Source: Cellulophaga sp. BC115SP (GTDB taxonomy: Bacteria; Bacteroidota; Bacteroidia; Cytophagales; Spirosomataceae). From it: 64,000 nt of DNA. This document shows positions 47,324-55,615 of the stretch, piece by piece. The DNA is taken from positions 1 to 64,000 of the forward strand of contig NZ_JAAALB010000017.1 in the NCBI RefSeq assembly GCF_009905545.1, given 5' to 3'. Below the pieces are notes generated by a model. That model was not told where the DNA came from. It worked only from the letters and a program-made list of their open reading frames with translations, and ran no database searches. The position numbers and the translations under genes are program-made. Positions within the stretch are counted from its first letter, which is position 1. Every line of letters begins with the position of its first letter.

Positions 47324-47600
47324 ATTGAGTGAATGGAGATTGAGTGAATTAGTGATTATGTTAAAATTGGTATATCAACCGTAGAGACGTAATACTTTAC
47401 GTCTAAAACTGAGTTCTATCTAGCATCAAAAAAAGCGTTCGAAAAACAATTTTCGAACGCTTTTTTTGATAAAAATTATTGAATCATGTTTGTTTCAAAA
47501 TTCAGGATGACTCATGTTTTGATACTACTACGCTATCTCTGACTCGGCTTAAGACGTAAAATATTACGTCTCTACGAATTCAAATAATCACTCATTCACT
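47324..47600. repeat. Terminator-bearing palindromic repeat R2, full-length symmetrical copy F
   Basis: Outer arms GAGTGAATTAGTGATTAT (left) and AATCACTCATTCACT (right) are inverted. Inside each arm sits a hairpin with GACGTAA and TTACGTC (left about 47386-47404, right about 47552-47570). In the centre the terminator stem at 47425-47470 reads AAAAAAAGCGTTCGAAAA with its complement. It fills the 301-bp gap between convergent genes. Both stems differ from other copies by paired changes. Confidence 0.87.
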
Positions 47601-47605
47601 AAATA

Positions 47606-49390
47606 CTACAGCGCAATCTCTAAACCAGCTACAAAGTTGTGCTGTGCTTGGCATGTTGATAAGATTGTGGATAAGTCGATTTCTTCCACAGTTCCAACCA
47701 ATTTACCCGTAAAATGTAGTGTAATTGCCTCCGCATTGATTCGAGTCTGAGTAATCAATGGATGAACTGAACCATCTAATGCCTTCACAATATCTTCAGC
47801 AAATTCCTTAAACATGATGTTCGTAGAAAGTTTGTAATATTTGGCTGAAGAAGCGTCATTTCCTGTCACAAAAATAGGAACAGGTAGCAAGTCAGCACTA
47901 GCTGCCAAACGACCATACGCCTTTTTTGCTTCGGCAAAAGATGCCTCTTGCGCTTCTGCATCAAACCCACCAAACAAAAAGGCTACTTGCTTGCGAGAAG
48001 CCAAACCTGCAATACGTGTGGCAATAGCTGCATCTAATTTTTCCAATAATAACTGAAACTTGATGGTATTTTTTCCTGTACGAATACGCTCACGAATTGA
48101 TTGACGAATGAAATAAGTAATCGCATCGGTCACATTCAAACCGATTTCAGCCATTTGTTTAAAAATCAAGGACGTTGGCGACATACCAGGAATAGTATTT
48201 GGGTCGTGCAATAGCACTTCGCCTTCTGGTGTCAAGAAGCCATCGATACGTGTACAAACGCCAAATTTTAAGGAGTCAAAAGCTTTCTTGACATCTGCTT
48301 GTACCTTATGTAGATTATCTAATGTAGTTTCAATAGGAATACGTTTGCGTGTTGCAGAAGATTGATATTTTGCTTTAAAATCAAATACCTCTACACCAGC
48401 TATAATTTCGGTTGGCGGCAATGCTACCGACACGCAATCTGGCGTTTGGATTACCCCGCAACTAAATTCTTGTCCTTTTACAAAACTTTCAAATAAAACA
48501 GCATCTTCGGCATTACTCGAAATCAACTCAGCTTTGGTATTTGCCTGTGCAAAATGTGCATCAAGTTTCGTCAATAATTCAGCAGGATGATATACTAATT
48601 CGTTGTTCAATGCCACTGGCAAACCGATCCCTTCATCAAGATTCGCCATTTTCTGAACATATTCTTTCTTGTCAGAGGTATTCCATTCTTCAGCACTTAC
48701 TTCTCTAATAAAGAAGCACTGTTTTACCGCTTTTACAAAATCACTTACCTCATCTTTTTTCACAAAAGCTACCCCAATAGATGACCCTTGGTGTGGAGCT
48801 TTCACCACAAATGGTAAGCCAACTTGTGCTTTGATTTGTTCGAACAAAATACTAGCCTCTTCTTGCTCAAAAGATTGGCGAGTCAATGTTGCTGTTCTTT
48901 TGTTAAGACCTACTGCCAAGCGAATCAAGTCATTTTGGGCAATTTTATCAATCCCAATCGAAGAGCCCATCACACTTGGACCTGAATATGGAATACCGTA
49001 CCATTCCAACAAACCTTGAATACTGCCATCCTCGCAACCAGGACCGTGCATAGCAATAAAGGCAAAATCGAAGTGAGACTTAAACTTGTCGGGTGAAATA
49101 CGTGTACCAATGGTTTGAAGCATGGTATCAAGTTCTTCATCAGACAATTGCCCTAACGATTCTGAGTATATCGTGTAGTCGCCTTGATAAGATTTTGGGG
49201 GATAAAAATCACGAATAGCGCTAGAATATACCAGCGACTCATTGAGAATGATGAAGTTTCCTGTGCCGTCTACAAAAATTGGAACAGGCGTAAAAAGTGA
49301 TTTGTCGATGTTTTCCATCGCCGTTTTACCACCTGCAAAACTAATTTCACGTTCACGAGCGGGCCCGCCAAAGAAGATACCTATATTCAT
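47606..49390 (-). CDS. Enlarged D-alanine--D-alanine-ligase-like ATP-grasp protein with partial C-terminal duplication
   Basis: 594 residues, against about 310-370 for Ddl. Residues 1-150 match the Ddl N-domain (IFFGGPAREREISFAGGKTA, YSGPSVMGSSIGIDK). The ATP-grasp core has VVKAPHQGSSIGVAFV (195-210), GQEFSCGV, RIDGF (381-385) and HDPNTIPGMSPTSL (395-408). In the last motif an Asp (D396) stands where the Mg-binding Glu of Ddl lies, followed by N398. About 60 residues (231-290) are inserted in the central domain. From residue 467 a second N-domain begins (KQVAFLFGGFDAEAQEASFA), mirrors the first including LPVPIFVTG (502-510), and stops. Ligase activity is likely; the exact substrate is unsure. 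Confidence 0.85.
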   Translation of the reverse strand: MNIGIFFGGPAREREISFAGGKTAMENIDKSLFTPVPIFVDGTGNFIILNESLVYSSAIRDFYPPKSYQGDYTIYSESLGQLSDEELDTMLQTIGTRISPDKFKSHFDFAFIAMHGPGCEDGSIQGLLEWYGIPYSGPSVMGSSIGIDKIAQNDLIRLAVGLNKRTATLTRQSFEQEEASILFEQIKAQVGLPFVVKAPHQGSSIGVAFVKKDEVSDFVKAVKQCFFIREVSAEEWNTSDKKEYVQKMANLDEGIGLPVALNNELVYHPAELLTKLDAHFAQANTKAELISSNAEDAVLFESFVKGQEFSCGVIQTPDCVSVALPPTEIIAGVEVFDFKAKYQSSATRKRIPIETTLDNLHKVQADVKKAFDSLKFGVCTRIDGFLTPEGEVLLHDPNTIPGMSPTSLIFKQMAEIGLNVTDAITYFIRQSIRERIRTGKNTIKFQLLLEKLDAAIATRIAGLASRKQVAFLFGGFDAEAQEASFAEAKKAYGRLAASADLLPVPIFVTGNDASSAKYYKLSTNIMFKEFAEDIVKALDGSVHPLITQTRINAEAITLHFTGKLVGTVEEIDLSTILSTCQAQHNFVAGLEIAL

Positions 49391-49536
49391 GCTTGAAACG
49401 CCCGATTAAGCAATCGGGATTAAACGTTGAAGAGAATGCTATTTTTGGCGTGCAATATAGCAAATTTAGACGAGACAGCAGGGTTTTGAAGAAGTTGAGG
49501 CAATAAAAATGAAATAGAAGCAAACTTGTAATATAT

Positions 49537-49672
49537 ATGCAATAGGCATTAGGCTTTAAGCGGTAGGTAAAAGCATAAAAGTATTTCTAATAAAATCATG
49601 AATACATTTTCTGCCTAACGCCTACGGCTTATAGCCCATAGCCTATTAATGCAAAATGCAATTGCATTAATA
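49537..49672. repeat. Dispersed repeat R4, best copy
   Basis: The left arm GCATTAGGCTTTAAGCGGTAGG is roughly complementary to the right arm CCTAACGCCTACGGCTTATAG; the outer ATGCAATAGG and CCTATTAATGCA also pair. It could form one long imperfect hairpin. It lies between the Ddl-like gene and the thioredoxin-fold gene. Confidence 0.65.
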
Positions 49673-49681
49673 CGCTCTACT

Positions 49682-50719
49682 CTACTTCTTCTTGAAAATC
49701 CAGTCTAGTTTTTCAAGTGCTGCAGGATTAGTTGTTTTTGTTTTGACAAAATTCTCGATAAATGCTGCATCTTTCTTATCGATTTGCTTTACATTTTTAC
49801 AAAAAGCATCTATCAAGTTAGCTGCTTCTATGTCTTTGCCTGCCTTGAAAAGGATAGTCGATTCGGTCCATACAAAACGCCCACGAATGGATTGCTCGTC
49901 GATACCCAAACGACGAAGATATTCTTTCATTTGAGTGAATCGTTCAGGCGAATATTGTTGTGCTCGGCTACAATACAAACTATACATCACGATATTTTCG
50001 GCTGTAACTTTGACATTTTGTGCACCAAATTTTTTATTAAATTCCTCCAAATGATTCATCATGTTGACAAACAAAGGGTTTTCGTCGTCCATGATGATTT
50101 TCTGTAAAACCACAAAATTGGTTGGACTAGACAGCATCTCTGGTTTTTGCTTTTGTGCATACGTGCGCATTGCCGCAAGATTGTCGGTTGTATCACATAG
50201 CAAACGGCAAGTGTAGGCATATTCAATCAAGAAATTATCATCATTCATTCCCTGTTTGAAATAGCTTTTCCAAATGGCCGATTGCATTTGTGGATTAATA
50301 GCACGCTCGCCCATATTGATGATATAAGCTTCGTTGTTTTGCTCATCACCAGCCGACTGGATATGCAGTAATTTTTCGTCTTTATCCCAAAAACTCATCA
50401 GGGGTGTTGACAATACATAAATATTATGTTTTTGACGAAAAGCTCTTGCCTCAGGAGAGTTTACCTCCAATTGATAATTGATAAAGGTTTTATTGTAAAA
50501 AGCCCCTACTTTGGCATTAGCATCAAAAGTCTTTTTGAAATTTTCACAGTGAGGACAACCAATCGCATAAATTTCAACAAAAAGTGGTTTGTTTTGAGCT
50601 TGAGCCAGAGCAAAGGCACTTTTGAGTGTTCCTTTAAAGAAATTAATACCTCCTCGTACCTGTGCTTGCGTCTGTACCAAACCTACTACAAAGGCAAATA
50701 GTAAAGCAATTTTTTTCAT
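49682..50719 (-). CDS. Exported thioredoxin-fold protein
   Basis: 345 residues from the ATG at 50719, chosen because it starts a clean signal peptide (MKKIALLFAFVVGLVQTQAQ); an upstream ATG at 50797 adds 26 unlikely residues. A thioredoxin-like domain (about 25-140) contains the redox motif CPHC in PLFVEIYAIGCPHCENFKKTFD. The remaining 200 residues are helical and contain tetratricopeptide-like pairs (KYLR.. style, FVVLQKIIMDDENPLFVNMMNH), but no clear TPR match. It probably reduces or senses periplasmic disulfides. It stands alone. Confidence 0.82.
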   Translation of the reverse strand: MKKIALLFAFVVGLVQTQAQVRGGINFFKGTLKSAFALAQAQNKPLFVEIYAIGCPHCENFKKTFDANAKVGAFYNKTFINYQLEVNSPEARAFRQKHNIYVLSTPLMSFWDKDEKLLHIQSAGDEQNNEAYIINMGERAINPQMQSAIWKSYFKQGMNDDNFLIEYAYTCRLLCDTTDNLAAMRTYAQKQKPEMLSSPTNFVVLQKIIMDDENPLFVNMMNHLEEFNKKFGAQNVKVTAENIVMYSLYCSRAQQYSPERFTQMKEYLRRLGIDEQSIRGRFVWTESTILFKAGKDIEAANLIDAFCKNVKQIDKKDAAFIENFVKTKTTNPAALEKLDWIFKKK

Positions 50720-50751
50720 ACGGTTATTATTGAGTGAATGATTAAGTATTG

Positions 50752-50842
50752 TGGATTTTGGATATTTGATTTCGGAAGTATCTATTATTATAAACAAGTA
50801 CTATTATTAAAATCCGAAATCTGAAATCCCCAATCCGAAATT
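50752..50842. repeat. Inverted pair of R3-type words
   Basis: TGATTTCGGAA at the left and TTAAAATCCGAAATCTGAAATCC at the right share words with the R3 family in opposite orientation. The fragment lacks the terminal GTACGAAGGATT. It occupies the promoter side of the thioredoxin-fold gene, so it might influence that gene's leader. Confidence 0.55.
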
Positions 50843-50864
50843 GATTATTGCTCCTACACAACGA

Positions 50865-50896
50865 ATAGCCCCTGCAAAATAATTTGCAAGGGCTAT
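50865..50896 (-). terminator. Hairpin downstream of the nfu gene
   Basis: ATAGCCCCTGCAAA (50865-50878) pairs with TTTGCAAGGGCTAT (50883-50896) with one mismatch. It lies 29 bp past the nfu stop. It resembles a terminator, but on the minus strand there is only a weak T run. Confidence 0.5.
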
Positions 50897-50924
50897 ATAT
50901 ATTTTGGACAAAGCTTCAAGTGAA

Positions 50925-51176
50925 TTAAGCCACAACAGCTTCGACACGAGCAATTTCAGGAACTTCACGACGGATGGTTTCCTCTATACCAGCTTTGAAA
51001 GTCATGGCAGACATTGAACACGAACTGCATGCGCCCACAAATTGTAATCGAAGAACCAAATCGTTTGTGATTTCGATAACTTCCACATTGCCACCATCAG
51101 CTACCAAATAAGGACGAATCTTATTCAAGGCCGATTCTACTTTTTCTGCTAGAGAATTCTCAAACGTTGTTTCCAT
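50925..51176 (-). CDS. NifU C-terminal-type Fe-S scaffold (Nfu)
   Basis: 83 residues, matching a stand-alone Nfu domain. The CxxC motif in VGACSSCSMSAMTFKAGIEE coordinates an Fe-S cluster between two subunits; the preceding IRPYLVADGGNVEVIEI is characteristic. It should deliver clusters to target proteins. It lies just downstream of the Mrp/ApbC gene in the same direction (about 165 bp), consistent with joint work in Fe-S assembly. Confidence 0.93.
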   Translation of the reverse strand: METTFENSLAEKVESALNKIRPYLVADGGNVEVIEITNDLVLRLQFVGACSSCSMSAMTFKAGIEETIRREVPEIARVEAVVA

Positions 51177-51342
51177 GCTTTATAACAAGTTGGTTGTATG
51201 GTCTTTTAGCAAGATCCATAAATATATTTAAGCTAGAATTTTGCTTCTGCCCTATTCGATTTTGCTAGTAATACAAATATCGTAATTATTTGATACTAAA
51301 GCCGACAGATGGCTAGGAAATTTAGCTATATGTATTTATCGT

Positions 51343-52449
51343 CTACACTTTCAACTGCACTGGCGTAGTTTTGTCTATCGTTGCATTACGAATAGCTACT
51401 TGTTGTGCTACGTTTTCGGCAAGATCTTTAAAGGCTTGTGTCATAATCGAATCACCCATTACTACAGGTTTACCTTCATCACCACCTTCACGGATTCCTT
51501 GTACCAATGGAATTGAGCCTAATAATTCGGTTTCGTATTTTTCAGCCAATGCTTTACCGCCATCTTTTCCGAAGATATAATACTTATTATTAGGTAATTC
51601 TTCTGGTGTGAAATAAGCCATATTTTCCACAACACCCAATACAGGAACGTTGATTTGCGCTTGACGGAAGAACATCAAACCTTTAGTAGCATCGGCCAAA
51701 GCTACTTTTTGTGGAGTTGTTACTACCACGGCACCTGTTACAGGCACAAGCTGTACCAACGACAAGTGAATATCTGAAGTACCTGGAGGAAGGTCAATCA
51801 ATAAGTAATCTAATTCTCCCCAGTGTGTATCACCAAAGAACTGACGCAAAGCTTGTGTAGCCATCGGACCACGCCAAGGCACAGGGTTGTCTTGAGGTGC
51901 CAAAAAGCCCATCGAAATCATCTTGATGCCGTACTGCATGATTGGCTGAATCATGTTTTTGCCGTCTATCTGCTGTACCATTGGTTGCAAATCTTCAGCG
52001 CCAAACATCACAGGAATCGAAGGACCAGAAATATCGGCATCGATAATACCAACCTTAGCACCAGACAATTTAAGCGCCATGGCTAAATTAGCTGTTACTG
52101 TAGACTTACCCACACCACCTTTACCTGAAGCCACTGCGATAATATTTTTGACATCAGGCAACAAAGTAGAATTACCAAAACGAGTCGTAGTTACGTCAGC
52201 AGTCATATTAATAACCACTCTCAGATTGGGGTCTACGTGTTCGTGGATAGCGTTTTCGCAGTCTTTTCTGATTTTTTCTTTCAAAGGACACGCTGGTGTA
52301 GTAAGTACAACGGTAAAACGTACCTCTCCAACACCCAGCTCAATATCCTTAATCATATTGAGGGTAACAAGGTCTTTTTTCAAATCTGGTTCAGGAACCG
52401 TAGATAAAGCCTTGAGAATTTCTTCTTTATTGATTTTTAAATCGCCCAT
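51343..52449 (-). CDS. apbC: Mrp/ApbC-family Fe-S cluster carrier ATPase
   Basis: 368 residues. The N-terminal MIP18/DUF59-like domain (about 1-90, ILKALSTVPEPDLKKDLVTLNM) precedes a P-loop ATPase (about 95-350) with the deviant Walker A ASGKGGVGKSTVTANLAMAL, DADISGPSIPVMFG and YLLIDLPPGTSDIHLSL. The family carries Fe-S clusters and uses ATP to transfer them. Canonical Mrp has a CxxC in ENMSYF.C..C; here that place reads ENMAYFTPEELPNN with no cysteine. I believe this is usual in Bacteroidota, but it removes the standard cluster ligands. It is followed by nfu. Confidence 0.93.
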   Translation of the reverse strand: MGDLKINKEEILKALSTVPEPDLKKDLVTLNMIKDIELGVGEVRFTVVLTTPACPLKEKIRKDCENAIHEHVDPNLRVVINMTADVTTTRFGNSTLLPDVKNIIAVASGKGGVGKSTVTANLAMALKLSGAKVGIIDADISGPSIPVMFGAEDLQPMVQQIDGKNMIQPIMQYGIKMISMGFLAPQDNPVPWRGPMATQALRQFFGDTHWGELDYLLIDLPPGTSDIHLSLVQLVPVTGAVVVTTPQKVALADATKGLMFFRQAQINVPVLGVVENMAYFTPEELPNNKYYIFGKDGGKALAEKYETELLGSIPLVQGIREGGDEGKPVVMGDSIMTQAFKDLAENVAQQVAIRNATIDKTTPVQLKV

Positions 52450-52886
52450 GATTGTTTTTCGAAATTAGTGGCAAATAACATTTATGCCATTTAGATAAGA
52501 ATTGGTATCTTATCACTATCGTTTATTAAACTTAACCGCAAAGATAGCTTGTAAGTTTCTTTAAGCGATAGGAAGTAAAGAGGAAATTGCCAAATTGGAG
52601 ATAGCTATAAATTACAAAGGACTCAACAAGTGAGTCCTTTGAAGGGAAAATAGGAGTAGAGACTATTAACTTTAAATGCTTTTGAGGTGTACTCATACCA
52701 AATATTATTTGGAAATCAAATTTCAATATTAATACACAATTCTAAAAATTATTTACGTAGACAGGTATATAAAGAGGGTCAACAAGTCAGATTTCTGTGT
52801 GAAGCTATTCTCAAAATAGGGCTAAATAAATGTTTCTCTTAACTTAGGTTATGAAATTCATAAAATGATGTTTTTTTTGATGGTAA
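52450..52886. other. Divergent intergenic region between apbC and the LytS kinase
   Basis: AT-rich divergent promoter region of 437 bp. It contains a perfect hairpin, CAAAGGACTCA (52615-52625) with TGAGTCCTTTG (52631-52641), loop ACAAG, that could be a small-RNA terminator or a regulatory hairpin. A minus-strand frame at 52532-52726 overlaps it and has no protein-like features. Confidence 0.45.
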
Positions 52887-53951
52887 GTGCGTTTCTTCAT
52901 GGTAAATTTGGGAATGAATAACAAATTGAGGCTTATCTGGATATATCTTTTGGTATGGTTGTTATACATGTTTTGTGAAGTAGCAGTGTACTATGGGCTA
53001 ATAGAAGTACCCTTCAGCTTCAAGACGATTGTACCAATCATATTACACGGTGTTTGTAAGCTTTGTGTCTTTATATTAGTTACCCAATATGTACTCCCTC
53101 GCCAAGCCCAACCAAGCTCAGCAGGAATTTTAGTACCACGATTGGGGCTCAGCATTGGAATGGTTGTTGTATGGACGTTAACGGTTCATTTTGTCTTTAT
53201 CCCACAATGGTTTGACCCCTCTCAATATTCGCACTGGCGCAAAGACCTTTGGTTTCAAGCTAGTACTTATACAGTTATTATTTCTTGGGCACTAGCCTTT
53301 TGGTATGCTCAAAGCTTTTTTGAACAAGCACAACAACAGCAAATTGAAAAACTAGAAAAAGAACGCTTGAACGACGCCATCAAACAAGCTGAGTTAACTA
53401 ATCTAAAAAAACAAATCAGTCCACACTTTTTTTACAATACGCTTAATTTCTTTTATGCGCAATCGGTGCAATATTCAGAAAATCTCTCACGAGGTATTTT
53501 ATTATTATCTGAAATTATGCGTTATGCGATAAAAGATGACGACGAAGAAGGAAAAGTTCACTTGAATAAGGAGGTTGCTCAAATTCAGAATTATGTCGAA
53601 CTCAACCAACTTCGATTCGATAATCAGTTGCATGTTCAGTTAGAAATAAAAGGCAATTTAGAGTATCGTCGCATTGTGCCTTTGATTCTATTAACCTTTG
53701 TAGAAAATGCTTTCAAATTTGGAGATTTATCGAACCCAACTCACCCACTTTTGATAGAAATTTCGGTCAAAGAAAACCACTTAACATTTAAAACTTATAA
53801 TAAAAAGTGTTCCGAAGCTAAAAAACAATCAGGAGGTATTGGCTTGAGCAATACCCGCCGCCGTCTACTACTAGCCTATCCTAACAGGCACAAACTAACC
53901 ACCAGTGACGAAGGCGATTTCTTTAGCTTGACGCTGCACTTAGTACTTTAA
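52887..53951 (+). CDS. LytS-type sensor histidine kinase
   Basis: 354 residues. Four hydrophobic helices fill residues about 14-140 (LRLIWIYLLVWLLYMFC through YTVIISWALAFWYAQSF). The His_kinase domain has QISPHFFYNTLNFFYAQS with the phosphorylated H180, followed by the ATP-binding N-box FVENAFKFGD and G-box GGIGLSNTRRRLLLAYP. This short LytS/YehU-like form lacks a GAF domain. It is the sensor for the response regulator that starts 13 bp after its stop. Alternative starts (52899, 52914) exist within the first ten residues. Confidence 0.93.
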   Translation: MRFFMVNLGMNNKLRLIWIYLLVWLLYMFCEVAVYYGLIEVPFSFKTIVPIILHGVCKLCVFILVTQYVLPRQAQPSSAGILVPRLGLSIGMVVVWTLTVHFVFIPQWFDPSQYSHWRKDLWFQASTYTVIISWALAFWYAQSFFEQAQQQQIEKLEKERLNDAIKQAELTNLKKQISPHFFYNTLNFFYAQSVQYSENLSRGILLLSEIMRYAIKDDDEEGKVHLNKEVAQIQNYVELNQLRFDNQLHVQLEIKGNLEYRRIVPLILLTFVENAFKFGDLSNPTHPLLIEISVKENHLTFKTYNKKCSEAKKQSGGIGLSNTRRRLLLAYPNRHKLTTSDEGDFFSLTLHLVL

Positions 53952-53964
53952 ATACTTTATTAGA

Positions 53965-54684
53965 ATGTTGAATTGTATCGTTATAGATGATGAACGCGCC
54001 GCCATTGATGTATTAAGCAACTATGTCAATCGTTTGCCTCAACTAAACTTACTAGCCACCTTTACAAGTCCCGTTGAAGCACTAGAATTAATCAGAACCC
54101 AGGCCGTTGATTTAGCTTTTGTAGATATAAGAATGCCTGAACTATCGGGCATTGAACTCATGAAATTGGCGGGCAGTCGCTGCCGATTCATTATTACTAC
54201 TGCCTATGAAGAATATGCGCTTGAAGGATACCAATATCATAATATCGACTATCTGGTAAAGCCTGTTCCGTTCGAACGATTTGTACGTGCCATCGATAAA
54301 ACTCAGTCTATTTTGAGAAGAAGCACAGAAAGCGAGCGCCCGGGTACAGCAGATGACTATGTTTTTATCAAAACTGAAAGTAGAATCCAGAAAATTGAAC
54401 TCAATGACATACTCTTTGTAGAAGGCTTAGGAAATTATGTAACAGTGCATACCACCCGTGGAAAATTCGTATCACTGCTCAATGTAAAAGACTTAGAGGA
54501 AGCACTTTCGCCAGACTTATTTTTGAGGGTTCATCGCTCTTATATTATTTCTTTGGGTAAAATAGATTTTGTGGAAGGCAACCAAATTTTCTTGGATAAC
54601 GAAACTTCTATTCCTCTCGGAGATACCTATCGCAACCAACTTTGGACAGCTTTAGATAAGAAAATTATTACTGGACGAAAATAA
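53965..54684 (+). CDS. LytTR-family response regulator
   Basis: 239 residues. The receiver domain (1-115) has D8, D9, the phosphorylated D54 in AFVDIRMPELSG, T-A switch residues in ITTAYEEYALEGY, and K99 in DYLVKPV. The LytTR DNA-binding domain (about 135-239) has DDYVFIKTESRIQKIELNDILFVEGLGNYVTVHT, LRVHRSYIISLGKIDFVEGN and the end IPLGDTYRNQLW. With the LytS kinase 13 bp upstream it forms a two-component system. Targets are unknown; LytTR boxes could not be searched here. Confidence 0.95.
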   Translation: MLNCIVIDDERAAIDVLSNYVNRLPQLNLLATFTSPVEALELIRTQAVDLAFVDIRMPELSGIELMKLAGSRCRFIITTAYEEYALEGYQYHNIDYLVKPVPFERFVRAIDKTQSILRRSTESERPGTADDYVFIKTESRIQKIELNDILFVEGLGNYVTVHTTRGKFVSLLNVKDLEEALSPDLFLRVHRSYIISLGKIDFVEGNQIFLDNETSIPLGDTYRNQLWTALDKKIITGRK

Positions 54685-54903
54685 AGTCGTGAATCTTTCC
54701 GAACTTTGCTGAAATATACAATAGTCTAAATCGAAAGTGGATGTTGAATTCTTCACTCCTCTCTCTTGATTCAGCGCTATTAAGAATTCCCCCATTCAAA
54801 GAAACTATTCTATCGGCTGGGGGAGTTTATGTGTATAAGCATAGTTCATTGCCCGTTTGGGTAGAATTCTAGTAGTAAAATTTCTTTAACATTAATCCAA
54901 TCA

Positions 54904-55533
54904 ATGGCTATTCCCCAACGACCGTATCTCGTAGGTATTACTGGTGGCAGTGCTTCGGGCAAAACTTTGTTCCTGAAGCGATTGCTTGAGGCTTTTCCAG
55001 AAAATAAAATTTGTTTGATTTCTCAAGACAATTATTATCGCCCACGTCATCTTCAATTGAAAGATGAAAATGGTGTTGAAAATTTTGACCTTCCCGAATC
55101 AATTGATGGAGAGGCTTTTGCCCACGATGTTGAGCTGTTGAAAAAAGGATTGGAAGTACACAAAGAAGAATACACTTTCAATAATAAAGCAGTAACTCCT
55201 AAAATGTTATGCTTTAAGCCAGCTCCAATTGTAGTTGTTGAAGGTATCTTTGTATTCCATTACCCTGAAGTAGCCAACCAGTTGGATTTGAAGGTATTTA
55301 TTGATGCCACCAACAAAATCAAACTTAATCGCCGTATCAAACGCGACGCCGAAGAAAGAGGATATGATTTGATGGACGTGATGTATCGTTGGAAAAATCA
55401 CGTAAATCCTACCTATAAGAGATTTATTAAGCCTTATAGAAAAGTAGCCGACATCGTAATCCCAAACAATCATAGCTTCGACCTTGGTTTGGATGTGCTG
55501 ATTAATTTCTTGAAAGCAAAAATTCATCAGTAA
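54904..55533 (+). CDS. udk: Uridine kinase
   Basis: 209 residues. Salvages uridine and cytidine by phosphorylation. The P-loop is VGITGGSASGKTLFLKRLLEAF (about 10-31). CLISQDNYYRPRHLQ provides the substrate aspartate, and VVEGIFVFHYPEVANQLDLKVFIDA and LNRRIKRDAEERGYD complete the family pattern. The size is normal. It is followed by a bidirectional hairpin before the TonB receptor gene. Confidence 0.95.
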   Translation: MAIPQRPYLVGITGGSASGKTLFLKRLLEAFPENKICLISQDNYYRPRHLQLKDENGVENFDLPESIDGEAFAHDVELLKKGLEVHKEEYTFNNKAVTPKMLCFKPAPIVVVEGIFVFHYPEVANQLDLKVFIDATNKIKLNRRIKRDAEERGYDLMDVMYRWKNHVNPTYKRFIKPYRKVADIVIPNNHSFDLGLDVLINFLKAKIHQ

Positions 55534-55551
55534 GCTTTAAGACATTTACAA

Positions 55552-55596
55552 GAAAAGGGTAGAATATAGACTAACGGTTTATATCCTACCCTTTTC
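55552..55596. terminator. Bidirectional terminator between udk and the TonB receptor
   Basis: GAAAAGGGTAG with ATATA (55552-55568) pairs with TATATCCTACCCTTTTC (55580-55596) at 16 of 17 positions, followed by ATTTTTT on the plus strand. It lies between convergent genes, so it should stop both. Confidence 0.75.
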
Positions 55597-55615
55597 ATTT
55601 TTTCTAGCTCTTATT

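Noticed and set aside
52532-52726. A 64-codon minus-strand frame
   Set aside because: It includes the hairpin at 52615-52641 and shows no domain or signal peptide.
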